Source: Terana coerulea
Lineage: Eukaryota > Basidiomycota > Agaricomycetes > Polyporales > Phanerochaetaceae
NCBI GenBank assembly: GCA_024811115.1
Contig: JAKOGH010000740.1
Coordinates: 62,001 to 126,000 of the forward strand
Direction of reading: 5' to 3'
Length of the DNA stretch: 64,000 nucleotides
In this document: piece after piece, positions 11,307 through 21,302 of the stretch
Layout of the letters: every line of letters begins with the position of its first letter
How positions within the stretch are numbered: position 1 is the first letter of the stretch
Notes under the pieces: model-generated
The model's input: only the letters and a program-made list of their open reading frames with translations
The model's database searches: none
Told to the model about the DNA's origin: nothing
Position numbers and translations under genes: made by a program

Positions 11307-13313
11307 AGTACAGCGTTGTCGAGGATGCACGAGCTTACGCGCGTTAATTTAGAGCAGTCTTCGAACGTTGTGGCGACGCCGGTGTTGCTCTCGGCCTGCT
11401 TTTCAATAAAGCAACCGGTGCCTATCTCAATTAACAGCATGGCCTCAGAGCAGTTCTCAAAGACAAATTCATGGGATCGCTGTCAAGGTTACTCGGCTCT
11501 CGCCGTTGTCGACACCATGGCCACCACGCTTGCATGTTAAACCCTTGCGATGCACCGTGCAACTCGCCGCCTATCCCAAGCACAGACATTCGCAGGGCGA
11601 TACCGACCCTCGTAGGCAAGATCACGATTTCCATCGTGGTCCGTCTCGTGCTGTGCACTTGGATATGCCGTTTTGATGATCACCGCCTCTTACCACGCTT
11701 GTTCCTCGACATGATTCAGAGAAATGAGAATGGCGGGCTTTTGTTGCGCTGTCGTGCGCCGTTCGTTTAGGAGAGGAAGACCCATGATCCCCAGTGAGGA
11801 ATGAGAGGAATTGGCCATGGTAAACATTGAGCGTTCGCATAGTTGGAAAGGTTGTGATCTCCTTCCGCTCTTCATCGAAAGCTCTCACTGCATTTCGCCT
11901 ATAGGAAGACCGCAGGTATCACTGGCACGCGCAGCGTTGACCCGCCGGATTGTTGATTCGCAGTTAACGCTTGGTCAACGCACAGCTGATGTGTCTACTG
12001 GTGCTTCCCTGGGATGGTCAGATTAACAGTATGATGACCATGATCAGCAAGTTGGTCAACAACCACCATCACTACATCACCCAGACTGAGCCCCACCGCT
12101 GAGCCGTCAACCCCGAGGCCAGACATAGCTATGAGCAGGGATGGGACCTCGTGCCGATGTCGCCGACATACCCTGGTATGTGATGTTTGAGCATGATTGT
12201 ATAGCGAAATCACAATGTCCATTGTTTCCAGCCGTTGTCTTCCTTGGCCGTTGAGGACAGGACGTCCTTCCTGTTGAACATGCTCGCGTTGCGTTCATCA
12301 TACTTACGATGTTGTCATTCTCGCCGGTTCCGGTGCCTATCTCAACATCATGCGCTTTCAATTGACCGTAACTAGGCTGTTTTCGGCGTCCACGCTTGCG
12401 TATCGGCGGCTATTTGATCGCAATGGCGGGTCGTTCTGGAATCTAGCCTGGCGATGCAAGTCGAAACGACTCTTGTGGTCGTCGTGCCCCGCATCCCAAC
12501 GTTCGGTGACCGGCTGGAGTAATGGGAGATTGCTCCTAGTGCGGTTCTTGATCTCTCCGTGCCTCGAGCACCCGAGGGCGCGGTCGTCGCGGATGTTTGA
12601 TCAATTCTCTAAGGCAGCTCCTCCGCCGACTGCCCTTGGCGCAGGGTCAGAGCCATCCCAGGCGTCGCCTGATAACGGCCAGACAAGACGTTAGGCAAAG
12701 TTCACCGCGACCTCATGCACGTGAGGGAAAACGCAATCAAGTTTTGTTTACCACATCCCCCTGTGATCGCCCTAGGGCTTGCCGACGTCGAGATCATCAA
12801 ATGAAACCGCCACCGTTGTCCGGGCTGGCACCGGATTAGAGAGCAGCCCTCGAGCCTTTTCTCTTTCGGTGAGTCCTCTCGACGGGTAGAGGAAAAGAAT
12901 TCACGATGACGATCTGCTCGAGGGACAGGAATGCTGGCAGATGATCCCACGCTTTCATGCGCAGCTGGCACCCTGCAGCTCCATTTCTTACGGCACCGGA
13001 GCCTTTGCGACGCTCAGGCGCATCAGAAGTACCTGAGCAATTGATGTCACGACCAAACGCAGCGAAAGCCAATCGTCCGAGTTCTTGGGGCGTGGTGGCC
13101 TTTCAAGCCCCGAGAAATCGAGGTGCACCCGAAAAGCTTCGTCGCTTAGAGGATTTGATCCTTCACATGAACGACCTGTGCTATATCTACGCCCGTTGGA
13201 TCAGTGGAGAACATGATCCTGTCCCTCGCGACCTTTGATCAGCCTTCACATCCTCATCGTTAAGGCAGCGAACACACCACTGGGAGTCGTGTTCTTGACC
13301 ACCACAACCACCC
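11307..13313. other. 2-kb region without a convincing gene
   Basis: Short open frames occur on both strands but none shows a recognisable domain. A 16-bp word, CCGGTGCCTATCTCAA, occurs at about 11416 and about 12330, in divergent surroundings, hinting at an old duplication. The frame 12957..13238 (+; encodes SRPNAAKANRPSSWGVVAF, then EDLILHMNDLCYIYARWI) is the only stretch with globular composition and could be a decayed exon. Confidence 0.35.
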
Positions 13314-14906
13314 ATGGTCTGCACCGCCCTCTCCATTGATATGGACGCCTCCGAATCCTTTAACTACGGCACCCTCTCGCCCCACTCAGCAACGGTCAAG
13401 GTCGAGCCCGCTTCCCTCGATTTCGGTCATAGTCTGCTGCACTCCCCTCCCTCCTCTCGGTCGTCATCTCGCGCCAGGTATTCCACCACGTCATCCTCAC
13501 GTTATAAACGGAAACCATCGCATCCTTCCCCGCGTGGCGAGTTGTCAATCATGACACACCCTTACGGAAATTGGTCATCGTCCGCTCTGAAGAACGAACA
13601 GAGCTCGAGCCATAGAGGGTATCCCAGTGGCGCACAGGCTACTGGGTCGAACCGCAGAGGCGGAAGTGGAGATCAGCAGGCTTTTTTCAATGCCGATAGC
13701 TACTCGCAACAGGTAAGCATAACACGTTGCTCGCATGCGACCATGGGGCTAACACATACCCAGCATGACCAGTATCGCAGCGGTGGTGCTAGACACCTCG
13801 CTGGCGGCCCACAGGTCGGCTCGTCGAGTTTGTCTGGAGCAATGGGAGATCTCGGCCTCCCGCAAACTAATTCCCCATCTAATGCGTCACCTTCGGGGAT
13901 GGCGTGGACACCTTCGCCAACCTCCGGGTTGCCCGAAAGTTACATCGTCGCGCCTCCCGCTCCCGAAGGCAACCTCGGTCCTTACCTAGCGACACCTAAT
14001 ACACCTATTCACTCAGACGGTCCTTCCAACGCATATCTATCATATCAACAACAGTATAATTCGTCGACATATTCTACAGCCGGATCTAGTCCTACGCACG
14101 TCCCTGGCTTGCCGTCACCTCCTTCGTACGCCGAGCAGTTTGCGTATCAGCAGTCCCGTCAGGGTTTCGTACAGCCCTCGTCCATCCTACCCCCACCTAT
14201 GTCGGCTTCGCCTTCCGGTTTGCCCATGAGCGTCTCGCCGCCACCGATGGTGACCCCAAGCATCAGTCGCTCAAACCGCTCCTCGCAAGGCTCGTTCGAC
14301 GAGGAGGTCAGACAGCTCCGAGCTCGCGTGCGGGAGCTCGAGCGTGGGTACCACTCCGAACGCGAGAAGAGCCGCCACCTGGAGAACGAGCTCAACCGGG
14401 TCGCGTACGGCGGCATGCACGGCTCTTCGTCCGCCACCGGCCTCCCAACCCCCGTCGCTTCTCCCGCCGTCTCCGCGTCCTTCAACGACGGCTGGCGGTC
14501 CCGCACGGACGCCCGCGTGAAGCTGTTCTGCTCGCTGAACCGGGCCGGCAACGCTCTCTGCTCGTGGCACGACTCCCGCCGCGAACGCCGTGCACACCCT
14601 CCGCGCATGGCCCCGCCAGGCCACCTCAACTGTGGCTGCACACACGACGAGGCGCTCTTCGAGGAGAGTTTGGCACGGCACGGCGTCGGGAGCTACCACC
14701 CAGGCGAAAACGTGCGGATGGACCCCGCACTCAGGAACCCGCTGCTGAAACTCCTTCAGAAGCGGTATGGATACCGCGACGGCGACTTCGAACGCGACCC
14801 AATCACCGGTGACTGGGAAGAGGACGAAGGCCCTGCACGATGGGAATCGAAACTTGCTAGCGGAGGCCCTGCCTCCAAGAAAATCCGGCTCGACGACCGC
14901 CGTTAG
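13314..14906 (+). CDS. Basidiomycete-conserved coiled-coil protein, possible transcriptional regulator
   Basis: About 510-530 residues. The N-terminal half is Ser/Pro/Tyr-rich and disordered (MDASESFNYGTLSPHSATV; this inner ATG at 13341 may be the true start). A clear intron, 13713..13763, is read through in frame because its length is a multiple of three. A short coiled coil lies near 14310-14395 (VRQLRARVRELERGYHSER). The C-terminal block from about 14500 is the conserved part: VKLFCSLNRAGNALCSWHDS, then HLNCGCTHDEALFEESLARH, GVGSYHPGENVRMDPALRN and KRYGYRDGDFERDP. The Cys/His spacing suggests a structural metal site, but I know of no assigned function. The coiled coil plus basic region loosely resembles transcription factors; this is inference. 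The gene is compact and GC-rich with no frame break. Confidence 0.8.
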   Translation: MVCTALSIDMDASESFNYGTLSPHSATVKVEPASLDFGHSLLHSPPSSRSSSRARYSTTSSSRYKRKPSHPSPRGELSIMTHPYGNWSSSALKNEQSSSHRGYPSGAQATGSNRRGGSGDQQAFFNADSYSQQVSITRCSHATMGLTHTQHDQYRSGGARHLAGGPQVGSSSLSGAMGDLGLPQTNSPSNASPSGMAWTPSPTSGLPESYIVAPPAPEGNLGPYLATPNTPIHSDGPSNAYLSYQQQYNSSTYSTAGSSPTHVPGLPSPPSYAEQFAYQQSRQGFVQPSSILPPPMSASPSGLPMSVSPPPMVTPSISRSNRSSQGSFDEEVRQLRARVRELERGYHSEREKSRHLENELNRVAYGGMHGSSSATGLPTPVASPAVSASFNDGWRSRTDARVKLFCSLNRAGNALCSWHDSRRERRAHPPRMAPPGHLNCGCTHDEALFEESLARHGVGSYHPGENVRMDPALRNPLLKLLQKRYGYRDGDFERDPITGDWEEDEGPARWESKLASGGPASKKIRLDDRR

Positions 14907-15507
14907 ATCATCCCAAAATTATTGGCCCTGTGAGTGTATCTTAGATCTTCCCTATTACGCCTTAGACCGCTTTCGCACTTGGTTTGATGCTGCATTCATT
15001 TCATTTCACTGTCATTTCCTGGTCACAGGGCCGTAGCATACTTTCTCATCATCACTACTCATTTCTCGCTCGTCGAGAGGACTCTGTTCTTGTTGCCCAC
15101 TGTATCCCTAGTAACTGTATTCTACCTTTACTCGTTGAGTGTAATAGTCCAATATATGTATCATAACTCCGCGCACGTCACAGAGGGCACCCCTGGCCGT
15201 GGATACATGACGACAGGGGTTACTCTAGACCAATCTGACTTACATGTAAGGAGTACACCCTGGGTACACGCTGTTTCGGTGCGTCGCTTCAGCTGACCGA
15301 GTACGGACGGAGACGGTGTTTCAAATTACCACAACGTGGGAGTGGATTCATCAGAAAACCAGGTCCATCCAGGGCCGGAAGGTGCTATGCCTATTGTAGC
15401 AGAAAATATGTGGACACATCCGAGGAAATCTAGCCGGCTCGACGCGTAGCGGAATGCACTACGAAACATCTCGACAACTCTGATAGTCGCGTAATCTCCC
15501 AGGATGA
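14907..15507. other. Intergenic, converging 3' ends
   Basis: This stretch contains the 3' regions of the coiled-coil gene (+) and the glutathione transferase (-). No coding frame or repeat is evident. Confidence 0.4.
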
Positions 15508-16570
15508 TCAGAGAGCGGGGTTTGCGTATTTGTACTTGCCACCCTTCTCAAGGGCCTGCATGGAAACACGTCAGTTGCCGAAGCTCACGCATGGAAATGT
15601 AACGTGGAACTCACGCGCTGATACGCTGGACTTTTCGGACAAGCCAAAATGTCAGCCAGAAGGCGGAAAGTGGGAACCAACCGTACGTACCGTGCGTGGA
15701 TTCGCTTGATGTAGTCCTTGGTTTTCGGCCCCAACGTGTCCGCAGACCGGTCACTCCACGCATCCAGGGCGAAGGACATCATGAAGTCAGCGGATGTGGG
15801 TCCTTGTCCCCAGCCAACCAGTCGCCGCACTTTGATAGATGTGCTTCGATCTGGGGAGAACGATCAATGAGAACCTTCGACCGTGAGGCTATGTCGAAGA
15901 GGTAGGAGACGCACAAATTCTGAATGAGTCTTGAGACGTGGGATGAGGATTGCGCTGTCCGAAACCGCCAAAAATGGGGCGGAGCAGAGGACGGAGGAGG
16001 AACGGCGCTCTCTCAGGAACTAGGCTGAAAAGGAGCTTGTTCACGAGAATTGGCATCAGGGAGCCTTCGACATAGTGTGTGACTGTCACAGAAGCAGTCA
16101 ATAAGGCACGGGAAATACAGTGGTGGGAGCGCGAAATGAGCGGGATCCTGTACGTACAGAAAAGGTTGTCCACCCTTCCCGACTCGGGAGGAGCCAGTTT
16201 GCCATTGGCGTGTTTATCTAAGATGTACTCTATGTAAGGCGTTTGTCAGATATACGGCACACGAGGATAACGCGAGGGGCTTGCCTACGATTGCGCCGCT
16301 CTCTGCCACCGTAACGTCGCCATCTACGATGATGGGCGCCGTTCCGAGAGGATGTATGGTCTTAAGCTCCTTAGGAGCGAGTAAGTCCGCTCCGCGCTCG
16401 TGCTTGACAATTTGATAAGGCAGCTCAAGCTCCTCCTGGAATCAGGAGTTCGTATGTGAGAACGTGTTACGCGTGTTCATCTTGGTGGAAATGAGTCTCA
16501 CCAAGAGCCAAAGGACGCGCTGAGAGCGTGAGTTGTTCAGGTGATGCACGGTGATGGTTGTTGCAGACAT
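15508..16570 (-). CDS. Glutathione S-transferase (fungal GTT1-like)
   Basis: A predicted glutathione transferase that conjugates or reduces electrophiles with glutathione. The thioredoxin-fold N-terminal domain starts MSATTITVHHLNNSRSQRVL, the motif typical of the GTT1 group, and after an intron continues EELELPYQIVKHERGAD, KELKTIHPLGTAPIIVDGD (cis-Pro loop) and VAESGAIV with EYILDKHANGKLAP. The helical domain includes HYVEGSLMPILVNKLLFSLV and ADFMMSFALDAWSDRS, then GPKTKDYIKRIHAR. The last exon ends ALEKGGKYKYANPAL at 15508. At least five short introns interrupt the gene; not all boundaries were fixed. No targeting signal is seen, so it is probably cytosolic. Confidence 0.88.
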
Positions 16571-17825
16571 GACGGCGGGAGAATAGGTATAACTAGCCAA
16601 TCTTGTTTGTAGGTCAGAGGAAGGTAGGTGAACGTTGTGCGTGTAGGCCTTATGTACCGCAGGACCGGGACTTGCGACGTCGGTGGAGTGTGCTATAGGC
16701 GCCTGTTTTTTCACGTGCCACCCACCTGAACTGGCCTCGGTAGTAATAACTGTCTGAGAGGCGCATCTCGGTGGGCCTGCCTTTGTCGATATCCTTCCGA
16801 CCATATTCCTGTCCACGATCTGGCCTGGGCGGTACCGTTGTTGCAGGAGCAGTCTTGAAGCATGTTGGGGCAACGCCTATTTGACACATGCGTGGTATGG
16901 TGTCCAGTCGGAGGTTCGATGCGTTGGTTGGCTGCATGTAGGGTAAAGGACACACGGCGTGACGCAGTACAGTCTAATACAGTAGACGGGAAAAACTTGA
17001 AGTATGGCGGAGATTTGTGAGTACCCATCGCAAGTTCCTGGACGAAGACCTTCAAGGCATCGTTTAGCATCGTTAAGAAAGCGTCTTCTACGGTGGTGAA
17101 GCTCATAGATGGTAGGAGTGTTCGCGGTAGTGGACGCGGCGGAGGGTGAATAGTATACACTAGCTGTAGCCGATGCGCGTGGTAAGTAGCTGAATAGAAA
17201 CTGGGCACGACCAGAATCTTGTGGTGTGGCCGGACCAGACTCTTGGGGACTGCGAGTATATGCATACAACCGCGGTATTCAAAAATTCGGGTGATTTATG
17301 TAAAGAAGCTCTCCTGTAATTCGTACCTCATAGCAACTAGATATATGTTGCTGACCTGACTTGCTTCTATGAGCATTTCTATCATTCTCCTCAGCAAAGG
17401 CCCAGGTTCGTGAGTACTGCAGCTCTGAGAAATTGCAACATCATCGTAGAGTAGCTGCTAAAAAGAAGGATCTCTTTCTATGTTTTCTCAGTATTCTTGC
17501 GATGGGCTCATGGTTCAAAGGCGTATGACTGGCTGACGATGCAAAGTGAACAGCTCATTGAAGTGGCGGGAGTGGCGGCAAGTTAGGTAAACGCCCAAAG
17601 CGCTGAACTCGGCAGGCGCCGACACTATTCAAACTCCGGTGACGCAGCCCAACAGGGAAAATGTTTCCTGCACTTACGGCGAGGAACGACAGTATCGCCT
17701 CTACTCAATCTACTGGGCTAGCTTTTGTGCCTAGGTGAGCATTGCCAGTAAGGAACCAGCGAATTTCTTACTCATCCCCGAAACTAGTGATTCAGCATCA
17801 TCAGTTTCATATAATCTCCCCCGTC
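16571..17825. other. Divergent promoter region, no convincing gene
   Basis: Two long overlapping frames exist on the minus strand (16711..17265 and 16877..17269), but in incompatible phases and without a recognisable domain. An N-terminal peptide, MFPALTARNDSIASTQ, at 17659 (+) might be an upstream exon of the KAR5-like gene. Otherwise this is shared upstream sequence of the GST (-) and KAR5-like (+) genes. Confidence 0.35.
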
Positions 17826-20337
17826 ATGGTTCTCGGCATGCGGCCACGAATGATACCCTTCTTACTCTGCAGCGCAACCACTGCCCATGCGTTTTCCTGG
17901 AGCAAGAAGAGCGTGGAAGGTACCTTCGTGCGCGCGACTGATCTCACGCAGCTCGGTAAGTCGTCATCAGTTGACTACATGGCCGTTAATAACGTCTACA
18001 TCAGATATCTGGAATTCCAGAGAGGTCTCAGCTATTCTCGAAAAAGCAGGTGCGATACAAACGGCTTGCCCACGACTTCGATTCACATGAATCTGACACG
18101 ACCGCTTGCGTTCAGGGCAGTTGGAAGCGTATTCTCGCAAACCTGATTGTTTCCAACGCGTCGCCGGTTCGATACGCGTGCAGTGTGACGCGTTGGAATT
18201 GCACGAAGAAGAACGGGTCCAGGGTGAGACAATCGTACTGATTGGTCTGCGCGGATCCTGCCAACTGACTCCCACCCTAAAAGCCGCGATCTCGATGACT
18301 CTCTGCGAGCTCGCCACCGCCAATCATTCGCCGCCGCTTGAATGCACATCGTTCGCCAATGATAGCGGCTCAACCAAGCCGACTTCCAGACATTCCCAAC
18401 ACTCCTGTGTCGAGTACGTCTACGGCGGGTTTTCGCCGCATATATGCGCATTACATAGCCTGATTGCTTGGTAACCGCAGGGCGTTGTCCAGAAGTGCTC
18501 AGTATTGGTCTAGCTACTCCGGCTACCTCCGAGAAGTCCGTGAGTGGCTGTCGCAGAATCGTGGAACTACACGCTAGACACTGATATCCAACCGCAGCAC
18601 AACTGTGCCACGCCTTCAGACGGTGGCATGACATCGGTCCGTTTGATCGCATATTTAGTCGTCGTACTAGTACTTACGGCGCAACGCAGACATGGCAAAA
18701 GAAACCTACCAGAATGCAACCCTTGAAGTGACGACTCTTCTCCGACTTTTGAGATCCCAAGCGGACGCAAATCTATCTTCCCAGAATGGTGTCAACAACG
18801 TACTAGGCGTAAGTGGAACCGCGCGTTTGCCGGCATCGCTAACCACCTTGCGCAGAGAGTGCAAGATATATTTGCTGACATCAATAGAGCGCAAGCTGAC
18901 TTAGCGCATACAAGCACTTCAATGCATGGCGTTGTGAATGGTTTGGCAGATCAAGTAAGCACTCTGTCTGAGGGACTCGGGAGGATCATGCGAACTGCAT
19001 CAGGTTATGGCCTCACTTGTGGAACGTTTGTCCATGTTACGGACTGTGCAAGAGGACGACCGTAAGAGCGCCATTCGTCAGGTTAGCATTTAAATCGCCG
19101 TGTATCAATCATGGTGAAGGGCTGACTTGTCTGAATAGGTGGAGAGCAGTCTTGCTAGCATGATAGAGCGGGTAAGCTCAGCTAGCAAATTTTGGATGTA
19201 GCTTCGCTGACTGCAACAGCATGACGGAGCGATTTCTGGCTTGGTCTCGACTCTAGAGACCACGCTATACATGTATCTTTCCGACACATTCGCAGGTGTC
19301 GAAACGCAACTTAAGGCACTGCAAGCACAATCGGTATGAACCATTGGCACCCTGCATAATAACGTCGCCTAATATGCATAAGCAGGACACTTTGCAAGAT
19401 GAATGGAGCGGCCTGAGCGTCGGCCTAAATCTAATGAGCGAGGTGAGTGAACATCCGGGGCGCTAACCAGGCTTATCGGAAAAGAAATACTGCGCATATA
19501 GTCAGTCGAAGGACTCGCTATGAGAGCTATTGAGGCCGGGGATCATCTTGCCAAACACTCGTCGCTGGCGGTACTCGCTCACCGGGCTCAGCAAGAGACT
19601 GCTTACGCGGCTTCTCACCTGGCGCTCGTTCTCACGGATCTCACCAACCAGACTCGTGACGAAATGGAGAACTTCAACCTGACTGCTTCGGCTCTACGGG
19701 AGACTCTGACGATCAGTAATCAGCAAGACACCGGCTTGTTCAGCTCGTCTTGGTGGCATCGATGGCTTCAGTATGGGGTCATCTGGATGTTACAAATCGT
19801 GTTGGGAGGTAAGTCCATAATGGTGTCGAGTTTTCGCCTCCCTGTGGTGGCTGATGTCCGTGGATCTAGGAGGTGCGGTAGGACAGACAAACTTAGACAG
19901 CATGGTCCAGTTGCAGGTACTGCGGATAGCAAGCGTATTCCTCCACCTTGCGTGTCGCATCATGCAAGCCACTCTCTCGTCAACAATGGTGAGTCCGCTC
20001 ATTTTTCGTCCTGATATTCGATGCCCGAAAGGTCTCACCCGTGCGCTTTAAGAGTACCTTACTCCTCGTCTTCTCGTTCAGGCGGTGGCTCTCGAGTAAC
20101 TTATTCCTTTGGACCAAGCCCACACCGACGGACTATGAGCGAGCCGACGACCCAAGTCTGTGGAATTTTCAGCTCTCAAAAGACTCAATGAGAACGTCAA
20201 CGAGTGCGACGATCGACTCTCGCTCCCGCTCAGACGACCAGTTCCTACCGCTTGCGTCCGACCACGACTCAAACTGTGCCTCTGCTTGGTCTGCCAACTC
20301 CTCGTCGATTCTCTCGAATTACTGGCAGACCCCATGA
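17826..20337 (+). CDS. Nuclear fusion protein, KAR5/Tht1 family
   Basis: KAR5 proteins sit in the nuclear envelope/ER and promote fusion of haploid nuclei during karyogamy. A hydrophobic N-terminus (MVLGMRPRMIPFLLCS, then ATTAHA) looks like a cleavable signal. Exon 1 ends at 17955. The family core follows: SRKPDCFQRVAGSIRVQC, DALELHEEERVQ and, after an intron, AAISMTLCELATANHSPPLE, then a CVE/ALSRSAQYWSSYSGYLREV junction and QLCHAFRRWHDID. These cysteines and the CELATA block are the best markers of the family. A long helical, coiled-coil-like region follows (AHRAQQETAYAASHLALVL). Two hydrophobic stretches near the C-terminus (around 19745-19805 and 19925-19985) are predicted membrane segments. 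The soluble tail ends SILSNYWQTP. At least nine short introns are present. Confidence 0.8.
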
Positions 20338-20667
20338 ACCCACTCAGAATGCCCGCTACCTCTAACGCATGAAGAACCCTTTCGCCTACTATCGAGCCCT
20401 GTCTGTGTTTCTGACGACTTCCTGCAAGCTGTGACTGCCGACTTCCTTCCCACCAGCGTCCATCAAATTGCTTTCGTTACAAAGCCTTTTCTCTCGTGTT
20501 TTAACCGTGTACATACGCTCCGCTATATCACGCACTTGCTCCTACATTGCAGAACGGAATTGTCTTCATCCTGGTAAGAAATGAGCTGGACTGGCCTTTA
20601 TATGAATAGATTGGTAGGTTAGGGTTGATCGTGGGAGCGACCGCGGGAATAGCCGAAGCGCTCCAAC
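20338..20667. other. 3' region of the KAR5-like gene
   Basis: Non-coding sequence between the KAR5-like stop codon and the foldback repeat. Nothing else recognised. Confidence 0.4.
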
Positions 20668-21044
20668 TGGGTTAAACCCAGTGATGTGAAAGCCGCTGGA
20701 ATCCAGGTGGATATCCATCACAGCCAGTGTTTGTCCATTTTCCTGTCATGGTCTGGCTATACTCGGCGTGGTTTTGATGATGGGACGGTGGTTATTCTCA
20801 CGCTGGATGGCAATGCCAAACGGCCGTGCTTCAGCGCTTCGCGGTAATCAGCACGTGATCAACGTCCATGCTCAAACGGGAAGGACGCCCATGGACAGCT
20901 TCTGATTGGTTGAGCATTGGCCAGCCAGGCGTGGGAATAACCACCGTGGTTTTACGGCCAATGGATATCCACTGGATTTCCACAAATCCACTGGCTCGGC
21001 GAAACGGTCAACCAGCTGGTTTCACATCACTGCTGGGTTACACA
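20668..21044. repeat. Foldback/MITE-like element, about 375 bp
   Basis: The ends are imperfect inverted repeats: TAAACCCAGTGATGTGAAA near 20673 against TAACCCAGCAGTGATGTGAA read from 21041 on the other strand. Complementarity continues inward almost to the centre: ATCCAGGTGGATATCCAT (20701 on) pairs with AATCCAGTGGATATCCAT, and GGTGGTTATTCTCACGC (about 20788) pairs with GGTGGTTATTCCCACGC. There is no coding capacity, and no clear target duplication was found. The structure is that of a short non-autonomous DNA element; it separates the KAR5-like and CCCH/RBR genes. Confidence 0.7.
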
Positions 21045-21302
21045 AACGAAACAGATCGGGGAGTTACTCGTAACGATCAGGTTAGCAGTCTAGACTGACT
21101 CGATAAGAGAAGGTAAGTAACCTTTCTTACCACGCTGCTTGATCGGCTGATCGCCCGGAAAGAAGGTTCGCGGCAGTCGTCCGTCAAGGCTCCGGTGGGA
21201 AGCTGACTCTAGGAGCATTCATCATCCTCACCGGCCGCGCAGCTGATTGTCTCTTCCGCTCTTGCAGACAACCCCCACACAGACTTATGAGCGTTGCCAA
21301 TC

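Noticed and set aside
16711..17269. Two long overlapping minus-strand frames as a gene
   Set aside because: They lie in incompatible phases, lack domains or splice support, and have low-complexity composition.
21000..21290. Extending the foldback repeat into a larger transposon carrying a gene
   Set aside because: Inverted similarity stops at about 21044 and no transposase-like coding sequence lies inside or next to it.
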